DNA of 64,000 nt from Solimonas sp040066175 (GTDB lineage Bacteria; Pseudomonadota; Gammaproteobacteria; Nevskiales; Nevskiaceae). The position numbers and the translations under genes were made by a program. Numbering within the stretch: the stretch's first letter is position 1; the number at the start of each line of letters is the position of its first letter. The notes below the pieces were generated by a model. It ran no database searches. It saw only the letters and a list, made by a program, of their open reading frames with translations, and had not been told where the DNA came from. Shown here piece by piece: positions 18,101-28,500 of the stretch. Where the stretch lies: positions 62,001-126,000 of the forward strand of contig NZ_JBEAAM010000011.1 in the NCBI RefSeq assembly GCF_040066175.1, in the 5' to 3' direction.

Positions 18101-21100
18101 CGAGCACCGATCCGGCCCAGGCCTGCCGCGACGCCGGCGTGCCGGACGCGGTCTGCAGCCTGCTCGGCGGCGGGTCCGGCGGTCCGCCGGGACTGGGCGA
18201 CGCCGCACTGGCCGGCGATGCGCTGCTGGCGACGCTCGCCGGCTGCGACCTGCTCGATCCGGCGCACTGCCTGTTCCCGTTCCCGAACGACCATTTCACG
18301 ATCGCCGCGCCGGCCAACAGCCCGCAGTCGGTCGCTAGGAACGGCACCGGCCGGCGCATCAACTTCAGCCCGCTGGCGATGCCGCGCAACAGTGCCGGCA
18401 AGCCGATCGACCCGACCGAGTGGAACCGCAACGACGGCTTCTCGCCGGGCCAGCCGATCATCACCTACGTGCCGAACCTGGGCACCGAGAAGAACGCGCA
18501 GAACCAGCCGTTCGGACCGGTGAAGAACGCGGTGCCGCTGACCGACCTGTCGCGCTACGACGACCCCGACGCACCGGTGATCGTGCTCGACACCGGTCCG
18601 GTCGGCGCGCCCTACGCGCAGCCGCGGCGCCACCTGATCTGGGCCGAGATCGACCTCAACGCCGGCCAGCTGATCCCCGGCGTCGTCAACCAGCCGACGC
18701 CGTCGCTGCAGGGCAAGCGGCCGGCGCTGATCGTGCGTCCGGCGAAGAACTTCGACGAGGGCCACCGCTACGTCGTCGTGCTGCGCGATCTGCGCAACGA
18801 CGCGGGCGAGCGGATCGCCGCCGGCGCCGCGTTCGGCGTTTGCCGCGACCGCCTGCCGACGGCACTGCCGCCGCTGCAGCAGCGCTGCGCGGCGCTCGAA
18901 CCGGTGTTCGACACGCTCGCCGCCGCCGGCATCGCGCGCGACGCCTCGCTGTACCTGGCCTGGGACTTCACCACCGCGAGCGCGGCCAACAACGTCGCGC
19001 GCCTGACGGCGATGCGCGACAAGGCCTTCGCGGCGCTCGGCGACGTCAACGGCAGCGCGCCGGGCGAGCCGAACTATCCGGCCGGCATCGCGCCGACCTA
19101 CACGGTGACGCAAGTGGTCGAGAACCCGGACGGACCGGGCGGCCGTACCGTGCGCCGCATCCGCGGCACGATCACGGTACCGAGCTTCGTGACGCCGCCG
19201 AATCCGGCACCGCTCAACGGCCAGCAGGCGCTGATGCAGCAGCTCGATGCGCTGGCCAGCCAGTGCCAGCAGCTCAGCGGCGGCAACTGTGGCGTGCCGG
19301 GTGTCGGCGACCTGGGCGATGCCTTCGGCCTGACCGCGTCCGGCAGCCTGCCGCCGAACCGGCTATTCTACAACCCGGCCGACGGCTTCAACCCGGCCGA
19401 CCCGCAGGGCAGCGTCTATGGTGACGGCCTGCCGGACCGTACCGGCGATCTCAGTTTCACCTTCACCTGCAACATCCCGCGTTCGGCGGTCGACGGCGCG
19501 GCGTCGATGTGGACGGCGAGCACGGTCCACCCGGTGCGGCCGACGCTGTACGGCCACGGCCTGCTCGGTGGCCAGGGCGAGGTCAACGGCCAGGCCAGCG
19601 ACTTCGGCAACGTCTATGGCCTGATGAACTGCGCCGCGGACTGGTTCGGCTTCGCCAGCGGCGACCTGCCCAACGTCGCCAGCGTGCTGGTCGATCTGTC
19701 GAACTTCCCGGTGATCCCCGACGGTTCGCAGCAGGGCATGGTCAACCAGATGTATCTGGCACGCCTGCTGACGCATCCCGACGGCTTCGCCGCGAATCCG
19801 CTGTTCCAGGTCAACGGCGCGCCGGTGTTCGACCGCCGCGAGGTGTTCTACCACGGCAACTCGCAGGGCGGCATCCTCGGCGGCGTGCTGGTCGCCGCGT
19901 CCAAGGACATCAACCGCGGCGTGCTCGGCGTGCTGGGCATGAACTACTCGACGCTGCTGACGCGCAGCACCGATTTCACGATCTACTCCATCCCGCTGTA
20001 TCTGTCGTATCCCGACGATCTCGACCGCGTGCTCAACTTCGCGTTGATGCAGATGTTGTGGGACCGGTCCGAGAACAACGGCTATGCGCAGCATCTGGCG
20101 GACAACGCGGCGATGCACGGACCGGATAACGCGGTGCTGCTGCACCCCGCCTTCGGCGACCACCAGGTGACGATGTGGAGCGCCGAGGTGATGGCGCGTA
20201 CGGTCGGCGCGCCGGTCGATCGCCGCCGCGTCGCGGTCGATCGTCACCCGGACCATGACCAGTACTTCGCGCTGCAGCCGCTGGACTACACCGACATTGC
20301 GCAGGCCGGCGGCTCGGCGCTGGTGGTCTGGGACGAGCCCTGGAGCAGCCAGAACAGCGGCACCTGCAACGGTTATCACACCAGTCCGCCACCGGTCGGC
20401 AACCTGCCGCCGGGCGATGTCGCCGGCGACGACCCGCACGAGTGCCCGCGCCGCGACGCGCAGGCGCGCTGCCAGATGTCGCACTTCCTGTTGCGCAGTG
20501 CGGTCGCGGACGGCGACAGCCGCGCACGGCTGATCGACCCGGCAAACGTCCTGCCCGGCACGTCGGATGCCGGCAACTGCCCCGCGGTCGTCATCACCGG
20601 CGTGCCCGGTGCGGGCGGCGGCGGGTCCGGCCCGATCGGCGCCGGCGAGGGCCTGACCGGCACGCTGGCGCGTGTCGGCGCCAACGGTCACAGCTTCATC
20701 GACGCGATGCTCGCCGGCGATGTCGCCGCCGCGCAAGCGGCGCTGACGCAGACCCTGACCACCTTCGCCGCCGACCTGCAGGCGCTGTCGCAGACGACGA
20801 CGCCGGAGGGCCTGCTCGGTCTGGGCCAGTCCATTCCGTCCGCCGCGCTGCAGACTCTGTCGGCGCAGCGCAGCGTCGAGCCCGTGGTCGTCCCCGGTTT
20901 CATGCTCGGCAGCTGGTCGGTGCCGCCGGCCTATGGCGTGGCCAACCCCTATCCGTCAGGGGCGATGACCACCGGCGATGGCGTGCGCGACGCGCACAAC
21001 GGCACGCTGCTGTACCCGATCGGCCCGCTGGCGCTGCCCGGCAAGCCGGTCGGCGACATCGCCGCCTACGCCTGGAAGAACGGCGCCTGGGTCGAGATCC

Positions 21101-22857
21101 CGGTCCAGGTCGATGAACGCCGGCCGTACTTCCTCGCCAACGGCAGCAGCGACTTCTCCACCTACTCCGGCACCGATCCGGAAACCAGTTACGTCTGGGA
21201 TACCGAGTCCTGGGCGATGACCGAGGGTGACTGCAGCCGGGTCTACGAGACCGACAGCGGCAAGACCTGGCCGAGCAGCGACCCGGTGCCGGGCCTGGAT
21301 GCCGATGACGAGGTTGTGTTCATGGCCGCGGACGCCGGCGGCATGGCGCCGGCGGGCAGCCGCCCGGCCGGCGTGCGCGCCGAGCCGGGCCAGATGATCG
21401 CGCTGGCCGATCCGCTCGACAGCGGCGCACAGCGCTACGTCTATCTGTTCCTCAAGGACGGCGGCTCGGCGTTCAAGACGCAGCGTTACGTGCGCTACCA
21501 GCGCGATGCCAATGCCGACGAGTGGATCGATCGCCGCTTCTTCCGCGACGACGATCCGGAGAAGCTCGGTACCAGCAACACCGGCTACGGCGCCAACATC
21601 CCCGGCACCGTCTGCGTGGCGTCGCTCGACGCCTACCACGGCAACGACAGCGCATGCCACTTCGACGTCGCCAGCGGCAAGTACCTGTGTCCATCCACCG
21701 ACCGCTTCCCGCGCGACGGCCTGACGGTGACGACCGACACCTACCGCTGGAAGGCCAGCGGTCGCTGGATGGTGCGCGACCTGCGCGTGCGCGGGCCGTC
21801 GGACACGTCCGCGGCCATCGCCGGCGCGGATTACTGGACGACACGCCCGGATCTGATCGACCGCTGGAAGGGTCGCGCCTTCCAGCAGTCGCCCGACTCG
21901 GTGATCTCGCTGGTCGGCTTCGAGGACGAACAGGTCAACTGGGAAGGCAACTCCAGCCTGATCGGCGAACGCTGCGGTCCGGTGCGCTGCATCCGCGAGG
22001 TCTGGGGCGCGGACTCCGGGACCAACGTCACCAAGACCGAGACCTTCTACCGCGATGCGATCAGCTACCGCTACCGCGTGCGCGTGCATCCGATTCCGCC
22101 GGACGGCCTGTACACGTCCTGGGACTACAACCGCAGCGCGATGGTGCCCACGCCCGCCGAAGCCGCCGCCGGCGTGCCCGGCGGACGCTACTACACGGTG
22201 CTGCGGCCGCAGGGCGTGCCGATCGACGGCGTCAACGACGACGTCGGCAACGTCGATGGTTTCGCGCCGATCAACGGCATGTGCCCGGCCGAGAGCGGCG
22301 TGATTCCGCCCAACGCCAACGGCCGCTGCCCGGCCTTCTTCGACGCCGCCGATCCGAGCTTCAACCTGCCGCTGGCCTTCGACAACTGGGAGCAAATCTC
22401 GGCCAAGGGCAACGGCGGTGCGCTGGTCTATACCTTCCTGCTGCGCGGTGCGACCTCGCTGCTCAACCCGCTGGTGGTGCCGTACTACCGCGACGATGCC
22501 TGCCTCGACGACGGCACCGGCGACGATCCGGTGCCGCGGCCGTGGCCGGGCGAGAGCTACGCCTGGAACGGCGGCGCGGTGCCGGCCGCTTATGACGCCG
22601 CTGCCGGCCGCGCGCTGGACCACTCGGGTCATACGTTCGCGGACTGCCTGCAGCGTCAGGGTGCGCACGCGGCGCACGGTTTGCACTTCTTCGTGACGCA
22701 CGACAGCGACAACCTGTTCACGCCGGTGACCAGCACCGAGATCGACGGCGAGCAATGGCAGTTCATGGTGCCCGCGGCGCGGCCCGAGAATCTCGCGGCA
22801 CCCTATGCCAATGTCGCGCGCTTCCCGCTGCAGCCCAGCGCGTTCCCGGTGCCCTGA
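15193..22857 (+). CDS. Giant multidomain lipoprotein: PKD repeats, ceramidase-like and alpha/beta-hydrolase domains
   Basis: A 2554-residue lipoprotein (L-A-A-C, Cys26). Four PKD/K319L-type beta-sandwich repeats start at about residues 39, 137, 233 and 332. A neutral-ceramidase-like domain follows (about 431-980). It keeps candidate zinc ligands H571/H573 in T-H-S-H-A-G-P, H664 in A-A-H-P-T-S, E830 in I-P-G-E and Y864 in F-G-Y-I-I, and a nucleophile-position serine S707 in D-A-S-P. A second module starts near 1018 (C-D-L-L-D-P-A-H-C) and carries an alpha/beta-hydrolase elbow G-N-S-Q-G with S1557 and a G-D-H-Q-V histidine at 1657. The last 650 residues match nothing I know. The start was chosen for the GGAG site; ATG at 15190 is an alternative. 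It probably acts outside the cytoplasm; substrate unknown. Confidence 0.85.
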   Translation: MDTPTRMPKLSAVILSLLLALTLAACNSRSAPGEGGADNQPPVARAGGDRTVGEGVEVLLDGRLSSDADGSIVAYAWVQLSGPAVTLVDAGTAVARFVSPQVNATATLQFRLTVTDDRGATAADEVTVTVVDRQEDNLAPVADAGADQSVVAGASVTLAGSGSDADGDIVAYAWTQVAGPAVALSGADQATASFTAPAVTSATLLTFRLTVTDDAGARASDDVNVTVTPAGQNQVPVANAGPDQTVDAGATVTLDGRASSDPDGSIAAFSWNQTSGPRVTLSGANTAQPQFIAPQVSADTQLRFALRVTDNAGAQSAPDVVVVTVRAPAPVNQPPVADAGNDQVVNEGDAVMLDGRNSFDPENGALSYAWTQTAGPTVTLTGADTSRPAFTAPQVGADTVLTFRLTVRDAQNASASDEVNVTVRKRVAPACAPGTFCAGAAKRSVTPTQAQIDGIQEPRFFAGSKVQKFNLGGFGINPIQNFPDPFAQFGSSLTQPAGARVHHSAYQDEDEEIFVRVLALTQGDTRVLFVMLDAIGAGNVIQREMRNALVAASCAVDACVAADDIVFGQTHSHAGPDLQGLWGGVPQDWIRNRLYAQAAEATREALLALQPANLSVRSGRTSDFNNYRRPQVDPQDDADDHVTLLRVRAGNGATIGQLLQYAAHPTSIGAGQSPRVPHADYIYGAMRRLEQDGGVALYYNGPIADASPAGGNCTVADPDVYERVRCRGNDLASFAAAQAERALTPALAVRHANVVLPVTNPAFVAAGAMGSFNRYYDFTPAEVSSIPGLGTALGTASTELGQLTPTAETLVSRISIGGAGGLEIATIPGEATNTFGEFIRGLAQQANPGATVMLLGLTQNSFGYIIPEEEFSYVDPSGDTGFVVPFTGYEEFVSLGPLTAPLLRMEAYVPLFDGAPEQNLPEYLRACSDPASQQCLLRDIALRVQYIQREYAQRCRDNGAPEQFCALIDPSTDPAQACRDAGVPDAVCSLLGGGSGGPPGLGDAALAGDALLATLAGCDLLDPAHCLFPFPNDHFTIAAPANSPQSVARNGTGRRINFSPLAMPRNSAGKPIDPTEWNRNDGFSPGQPIITYVPNLGTEKNAQNQPFGPVKNAVPLTDLSRYDDPDAPVIVLDTGPVGAPYAQPRRHLIWAEIDLNAGQLIPGVVNQPTPSLQGKRPALIVRPAKNFDEGHRYVVVLRDLRNDAGERIAAGAAFGVCRDRLPTALPPLQQRCAALEPVFDTLAAAGIARDASLYLAWDFTTASAANNVARLTAMRDKAFAALGDVNGSAPGEPNYPAGIAPTYTVTQVVENPDGPGGRTVRRIRGTITVPSFVTPPNPAPLNGQQALMQQLDALASQCQQLSGGNCGVPGVGDLGDAFGLTASGSLPPNRLFYNPADGFNPADPQGSVYGDGLPDRTGDLSFTFTCNIPRSAVDGAASMWTASTVHPVRPTLYGHGLLGGQGEVNGQASDFGNVYGLMNCAADWFGFASGDLPNVASVLVDLSNFPVIPDGSQQGMVNQMYLARLLTHPDGFAANPLFQVNGAPVFDRREVFYHGNSQGGILGGVLVAASKDINRGVLGVLGMNYSTLLTRSTDFTIYSIPLYLSYPDDLDRVLNFALMQMLWDRSENNGYAQHLADNAAMHGPDNAVLLHPAFGDHQVTMWSAEVMARTVGAPVDRRRVAVDRHPDHDQYFALQPLDYTDIAQAGGSALVVWDEPWSSQNSGTCNGYHTSPPPVGNLPPGDVAGDDPHECPRRDAQARCQMSHFLLRSAVADGDSRARLIDPANVLPGTSDAGNCPAVVITGVPGAGGGGSGPIGAGEGLTGTLARVGANGHSFIDAMLAGDVAAAQAALTQTLTTFAADLQALSQTTTPEGLLGLGQSIPSAALQTLSAQRSVEPVVVPGFMLGSWSVPPAYGVANPYPSGAMTTGDGVRDAHNGTLLYPIGPLALPGKPVGDIAAYAWKNGAWVEIPVQVDERRPYFLANGSSDFSTYSGTDPETSYVWDTESWAMTEGDCSRVYETDSGKTWPSSDPVPGLDADDEVVFMAADAGGMAPAGSRPAGVRAEPGQMIALADPLDSGAQRYVYLFLKDGGSAFKTQRYVRYQRDANADEWIDRRFFRDDDPEKLGTSNTGYGANIPGTVCVASLDAYHGNDSACHFDVASGKYLCPSTDRFPRDGLTVTTDTYRWKASGRWMVRDLRVRGPSDTSAAIAGADYWTTRPDLIDRWKGRAFQQSPDSVISLVGFEDEQVNWEGNSSLIGERCGPVRCIREVWGADSGTNVTKTETFYRDAISYRYRVRVHPIPPDGLYTSWDYNRSAMVPTPAEAAAGVPGGRYYTVLRPQGVPIDGVNDDVGNVDGFAPINGMCPAESGVIPPNANGRCPAFFDAADPSFNLPLAFDNWEQISAKGNGGALVYTFLLRGATSLLNPLVVPYYRDDACLDDGTGDDPVPRPWPGESYAWNGGAVPAAYDAAAGRALDHSGHTFADCLQRQGAHAAHGLHFFVTHDSDNLFTPVTSTEIDGEQWQFMVPAARPENLAAPYANVARFPLQPSAFPVP

Positions 22858-22867
22858 GCCGTCTGCC

Positions 22868-25525
22868 ATGCGCCCTGTCCCGGTTCGCATGCTCGTGCTG
22901 GGCGCCGCGCTGGCGCTGGGTGCCTGCGACAACCGGTCGCTGACGATCGGCTACGGCACGCCGCCGACGCCCACGCCGGTGGCGACACCGACGCCCGGTC
23001 CCGGCGGCAGTCCGTCGCCGAGTCCGTCGCCGTCGACAGGCCCGAGTCCGACGCCCACCGCGACCCCCAGTGCCAGCCCGACGGCGTCGCCCACACCGTC
23101 TCCGACGCTCGGTCTGCCGCCGCCGCAACCGCTGATGGCCGGCGTGGCCGCGCGCGCACTCGACGTTCCGGTCGGCACTCCGTTGGGGGGTTATCTGCGC
23201 CCGCCCGTGGGTGGCGAGTACATCCCCGCCTTCGAGGACCTCGCCGGCGGCGACCCGAGCGCGTTCTTCAACGAGATGCTCGACTTCCTGGTTTACGAGG
23301 CGGACGACGGCACGCCGCTCGCGCCGCTGCCTGACGAACTGCGCGCCCTGCACTCGCCCTACGCGACGTACTCGCCGCCGTCGCGCGGCTACTACGACTC
23401 GCTGATCGCCAAGGCGGTGGCGCTCTACGACGGTCACGACTACGTCGTGCTGGTCAAGACCGACATGATCGGCATGCTCGACGAAGTGGTCGTCGCGGTG
23501 AACGAGAAAGTCGAGGCCGACACCGGCATCGCGCTCGGCGACGGCCTGCTGATGTCGGCCACGCACACCCACGACGGACCCGGCGCGCTCGCCAACCATT
23601 CCACCCGCTACTTCTGGCTGGCGATGGACGTGTACCAGCCGGAAGTCTTCGAGCGTCTGGTGGCGCAGCTCGCCGACCTCGTCAAGCAAGCGCTCGCCGA
23701 TCTGCAGCCGGCACGCTTCGGTCACGCGGTCGGCAGCGAGGGCTACCTCTCGCGCATCGACGATCCGGCCAACCCGCAGCCGAAGAACCTCAACTCGTTC
23801 CGGCGCAATGTCGCGTTGCCCGGATACGACGTCGAGGCGAACGACGCGATGCGCAAGCGCCTCGGCGTGCTGCGCGTCGATCGCCTCGACGGCACGCCGC
23901 TCGCCGTGGTCATCAACTACGCCGCACACGGCATTGCCTTCGACGTCGAGAACCAGTACTTCTCCGGCGACGTGCTCGCCTCCGTCGAACGCGAGGTCGA
24001 GGCGGGATTCGATACGCCGGTGGTGGCGATGCTGGTGCAGAGCGCCGGCGGCAACGTCAGCCCGCGTGCCGACGGTGGACCGACGCTGCAGCGCATCGAG
24101 CGCTTCGGCAAGCTGCTCGCGCCGCAGGTGCGTGCGCTCTACGACGGCATCGACGAACTGGATGACGCGCCGGACTTGCGCGCGGTGTCGCAGCGGATCG
24201 TCCTCGACGCCGAGCATCTGGGCTATCCGGACAGCGACGGACAGCATGGCGATGGCGACTACCCCTATCCCTGGGGCGGTGTGCAATGCAACAACGAGGC
24301 CGCGGTGCCGTTCGTGGGTCCGGGAACCGGCGAGTCGATTCCGTTCTGCCTGCCCGCGCCCCCACCCGACGAGATCGATCTCGCCGACAACGGCGTCGCC
24401 GAGAACGGTGCGTTCGTGCCACAGGACACGCGCGTGACCGCGGTGCGGATCGGTGACGTGATGCTGCTCGCACAGCCGGGCGAGCCGCTGTCGGAGTACG
24501 GGGTGCGCCTGCTGGCCATGGCGCAGGAGGAAGGCCGCGATCCTGCGAGCACTTTCGTCTGGGGCTACGCCCAGGATCACGTCGGCTACATCCTCGCCGA
24601 CGAGAAGGCCGACTGGGAGCAGGGCGGCACCGAAGGCACGACCACGTTCTGGGGCTGGCGGCTCGGTGCACGCCTGCTCGACGTCAACCGTGCGCTGCTG
24701 CGGGCCTTGCGTGATCGCAGCGCGCCGCCGGCCGACGAGTTCAGCGCGAACTACTTCTACCGCGACCTGCCGTACGCGCCGGCACAGGCGACGCCGTCGC
24801 TGATGCCCGGCCGCGTCATCGAGCAGCCGGCGCCGATCGAGCGCTTTCAGACGGCGGTCTTCAGTTGGGAGGGCGGCGACCCGGTGGTCGATGCGCCGAG
24901 GGTGCGGTTGCAGCGGCGCACCGCGCCCGGCCTCTTCGAGGACGCGCGCCGCGCCAATGGCACGGCGATCGACACGCTGTTCGAGATGCATCTCAAGTAC
25001 CGGCTCGCCGCGGGCGTGCACCTGTGGACGGTCGAGCTGGAACCGCCGAAGGACTGGCCGGCCGGCGAGTACCGATTCGTCGTCGATGGTCACGCGCTGG
25101 CGGTCAGCAGCGACTATGCGGTGACCTCAGCGCCGTTCACGATCTCGACGTCGCCCAGCCTGCAGCTGTCGCCGCCGGTTGCCAGCGCCGACGGTCTGCG
25201 CATCGAGGCAACGCTTGCATACACCCCGCGGCCGCACAACTATCGGCTGATCGATGTCGAAGTGAAAACCGACCGGCCGGCGCCGGTGCGCGAGGGCCGG
25301 GTGGTGTTCAGCGACGGCGCGAACACCGTCGAGGCGACGCAGCCGTCGATCGAGGCGCGAGAGGGTCGGCTCGTCGCGGTGTACAGCGCGCCGGCCGCCG
25401 CGTTTGCCGGCACGGTCTCCGCGACCGGCTTCGACCGGTGGGGTAACAGTGCGCCTCTGGGTGCGGCGAAGTCACGTCCGGTGCGGATGCCTGCCGCTGC
25501 GCAGCGGTCCGCTACGGCGAACTGA
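22868..25525 (+). CDS. Neutral-ceramidase-like lipoprotein
   Basis: An 885-residue lipoprotein (L-G-A-C, Cys20) with a Pro/Ser/Thr-rich linker (31-85) and a neutral/alkaline ceramidase-type domain (about 88-620). Candidate zinc ligands are H233/H235 in A-T-H-T-H-D-G-P-G, H354 in Y-A-A-H-G, E539 in Q-P-G-E and Y574 in H-V-G-Y-I-L. The catalytic serine is S398 in A-G-G-N-V-S-P-R, matching the family's N-x-S-P motif. The C-terminal 260 residues look like beta-sandwich domains. All catalytic residues are present, so amidase activity on an N-acylated lipid is plausible, though the substrate need not be ceramide. It starts 10 bases after the giant gene. The residue after Cys is Asp, an inner-membrane retention signal by the E. 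coli rule. Confidence 0.85.
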   Translation: MRPVPVRMLVLGAALALGACDNRSLTIGYGTPPTPTPVATPTPGPGGSPSPSPSPSTGPSPTPTATPSASPTASPTPSPTLGLPPPQPLMAGVAARALDVPVGTPLGGYLRPPVGGEYIPAFEDLAGGDPSAFFNEMLDFLVYEADDGTPLAPLPDELRALHSPYATYSPPSRGYYDSLIAKAVALYDGHDYVVLVKTDMIGMLDEVVVAVNEKVEADTGIALGDGLLMSATHTHDGPGALANHSTRYFWLAMDVYQPEVFERLVAQLADLVKQALADLQPARFGHAVGSEGYLSRIDDPANPQPKNLNSFRRNVALPGYDVEANDAMRKRLGVLRVDRLDGTPLAVVINYAAHGIAFDVENQYFSGDVLASVEREVEAGFDTPVVAMLVQSAGGNVSPRADGGPTLQRIERFGKLLAPQVRALYDGIDELDDAPDLRAVSQRIVLDAEHLGYPDSDGQHGDGDYPYPWGGVQCNNEAAVPFVGPGTGESIPFCLPAPPPDEIDLADNGVAENGAFVPQDTRVTAVRIGDVMLLAQPGEPLSEYGVRLLAMAQEEGRDPASTFVWGYAQDHVGYILADEKADWEQGGTEGTTTFWGWRLGARLLDVNRALLRALRDRSAPPADEFSANYFYRDLPYAPAQATPSLMPGRVIEQPAPIERFQTAVFSWEGGDPVVDAPRVRLQRRTAPGLFEDARRANGTAIDTLFEMHLKYRLAAGVHLWTVELEPPKDWPAGEYRFVVDGHALAVSSDYAVTSAPFTISTSPSLQLSPPVASADGLRIEATLAYTPRPHNYRLIDVEVKTDRPAPVREGRVVFSDGANTVEATQPSIEAREGRLVAVYSAPAAAFAGTVSATGFDRWGNSAPLGAAKSRPVRMPAAAQRSATAN

Positions 25526-25539
25526 TTGGGGGATTTTCG

Positions 25540-28500
25540 ATGCGCCACGCTGTATTGCGGATTCTCTTGGTCGGTTCCAGCGTCTTGCTGGCGGCGTGCA
25601 ATGAGCGATCGCCGACACCCTCGGCCAGCGCCACGCCGCCACCGACGGCGAGCGCGACCCCTACGCCCGGACCGGGCGGCAGTCCCTCGCCGTCTCCCTC
25701 GACATCGCCGTCGCCGTCGGCATCGCCCGGCGCATCGCCGAGCCCCGAGCCGACGCCGTCGGGCAGCCCGACGCCGAGTCCGACGCCCGTGGCCGCGATC
25801 AAGGTGCGCGCCGGCGTCGGCGTGGTCGACATGACGCCGGACGTGGGTTACTGCGCCGGCCAGTACTGCGACTACGCGACGGACACGTTCGGCGGACTGG
25901 CGGGCCAGGATCTCGACCCCTTCCTCACGCACAAGTCCAAGCACGCCAGCTACGGCGTGCAGTCGCGGCTGACGGCGCGTGCGATCGTCGTCGAGGGCGC
26001 CAACGGCAAGCGCATCGCGCTGCTCAAGACCGACAACTATCTCGCGCAGGACATGCTGCTGCGCCGCGTCGGCCAGATCCTCGACAAGGGTTCGTCCGGC
26101 ATCGGTTACGACCAGATCCTGCATCACGTCACCCACGACCACACCTCCGCGTACTCGTCGACGCTGGCCTGGGGCGTATGGCTGTTCGAGGACCTCTACG
26201 ACGCGCGCTTCTTCGAGAACCAGGCACGCCGGATGGCCGAGGCGATCGAGCAGGCCGCGGCGAACCTCAGGCCGGCGCGCCTGGGCGCGACCGAGATCCA
26301 TCACCGCGTGTACAAGGGCAACGTCGTGCGCCTGGCGGTCGCCGACGACGGCACGCCGGCCGGCTATCCGCTCGAATACAACGACCATGGCCTGGTCGTG
26401 CTGCGCTTCGACGATCTGAGCGACAGCGCGAACCCGCAGCCGCTCGCCGTCTGGGTCAACTGGGGCGAGCATCCGGAAAGCCTCGACCCGCACGACCTGC
26501 ACAGCGCCGACTTCCTCGGCCCGCTCGAGCGTTTCGTCGAGCGGGATCTGGGCGTGCCGCTGGTCTTCAGCCAGGGTGACGTCGGCAGTGCGGAGAACAC
26601 CGGCAACAAGAGCGAGCTGCTCGACGACGCGGCGCAGGTCTGCGGGCGCTGGCCCGACGGCGCGGCCGCACCGGAGACCGATGCGTGCCCGCCGGGGCAG
26701 GGCGTGATCCGCGACTGGGACCACAAGGGTTTCGTGCAGACCGAGCGCAACGTGCGCTTCCTCGCCGACGACATCGTCCGCGCCTGGAACCGGATCGGTG
26801 CCGGCGACGCGCGCGTGCCGTTCACGTCCGACTTCGACGTGGACTATCTCAATGCCTGGGTGCCGGGCCCGGTTTCGCACCCGTATCCGAGCGTGTCGAA
26901 CTGCTCCACCGCCACCACCGCGGGCGGCGACCCGGGCGCGCCGGTGCTGGGCCTGCCGGACTGCGAGCGTTCCGGCTTCCCGGGCGACAACGAAATCACC
27001 GGCACGACGGCGCTGCTGTTCCACACGCTCAAGGCCGAGGGCGTGCCGCTGCCCGACCACTACGACTTTCCCGGCTTCTCCGGCGTCGAGGAGAACCTGC
27101 GCCTGCGCCTGCAGGCCTTCCGGCTCGGCGACATCCTGCTCGCGTCCTGCGCCTGTGAGGCGCAGGCCGACCTGATCCTGAATCTCGAATCGCGCCTCAA
27201 CGACACCGCCGGCGACATCTACGACGGCTTCGACTGGGCCTGCCTGCTGCCCGAGTTCAAGGACGACCCGGCCTACGTGGACGCCTGCGCGCGGCAGAAG
27301 ACCTACTTCGATCCAGACGACCCGCTCAACGCCACGTCGGTTCCGGGCAGCAACTTCGATCCGGCCGCGATCGCGCGCATGCGCGCCCAGGTGCACAACG
27401 ATGCGCGCGGCTGGGACGCGCCGGAAAACGCGTTCGACGCCAACAACGAGCCAGCCGACGCCGCGGCGATCTGGGGCAACTTCACCAAGGAGGAGATCCA
27501 GGATCTGGGCGCGCCCGGATACAAGCTCGCCGTCGGCGTCGGCCACGCCGGCGACTACAACGGCTACACGGTCAGCTACCGCGAGTACATGAACCGCGAT
27601 CACTACCGCAAGGCACTGACCGCCTACGGCCCGCACACTGCCGACTACATGGTCACGCGCCTGGTGCGCATGGGCGCGGTCCTGCAGGGTGTCGGCGCGC
27701 TTGCCGCCGAACTGCTCGACCCGCTCGCGCAGATCGACGAGGCACGCCAGCAGGCGGAGGCGACGCTGGTCGGACAGCTCGCCGGCGGCGGCTACGCGCT
27801 CTGGCAGGCCGGCATTCCGGATGACGCCGGCGTGCCGCAGCCGTTGATCCAGCCGACCGACATCACGCGCTTCGCCGCCGCGCATTTCACGTGGCGCGGC
27901 GGCTCGACCGCGGTGGACAGTCCCCATGCGCGCGTCGAACGCGAGACGGCACCGGGTCTGTGGCTGCCGGTCGCCGGCAGTGCCGGCGAAGTGCCGGTGC
28001 GGGTCGAATTTCCGAACGGCCTGCCGGGCGTGCTGACCACCTGGACCGGCACGCAGGAGTGGCGCTGGAGCGCGAGCTTCGAGGCCTACAGCGCGTTTCC
28101 CGCGCGACTGGGCAGCACCGAGCCGGGACGCTACCGCTTCTGCGTCGATGGCCGCGCGCGCAAGGGCGGCGCGACGGCGCCCTACGCGTTCTGCTCGGAG
28201 TCCTTCGAGGTGAGCCCCTGGGGCGGCATCGCCATCGAGAACCTGTCGCGCTCGGGCTCCACGGTGAGCTTCGACGTGCCGGCGATCGCCTATCCGCGCA
28301 GCTACGCGAACAGCCCGTTCCCGTTCATATCGGACAGCGGCAACCCGCGCATCTGCATCACCTGCACGTTCCGGCCGTGGGCCGCAGTGGGTCACTTGTC
28401 CCGCGCGGACGTACGCGCCGACGGCGGCAATCCGCTGCCGGCGCAATGTGCCGGCAATGGTGGCTCGCTACGCTGCACGGCCACGGTCGCGCCGACTGCG

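Noticed and set aside
13960..19113. Open frame of 1717 codons on the minus strand running through the AraC gene and antisense to the giant lipoprotein
   Set aside because: Only the part up to 15024 encodes a recognisable protein. The upstream part is an Arg/Ala/Val/His-rich shadow of the plus-strand gene, as expected in GC-rich DNA.
22952..23110. Tandem CCGACGCCC/CCGTCGCCG-like repeats resembling a satellite or CRISPR-like array
   Set aside because: They encode Pro-Thr and Pro-Ser linkers of lipoproteins; unit length is 6 bases in frame and there are no spacers.
25240..28446. Open frame of 1068 codons antisense to the third lipoprotein gene
   Set aside because: Composition is a mirror of the sense gene, there is no recognisable motif or ribosome site, and the sense frame has signal peptide and family motifs.
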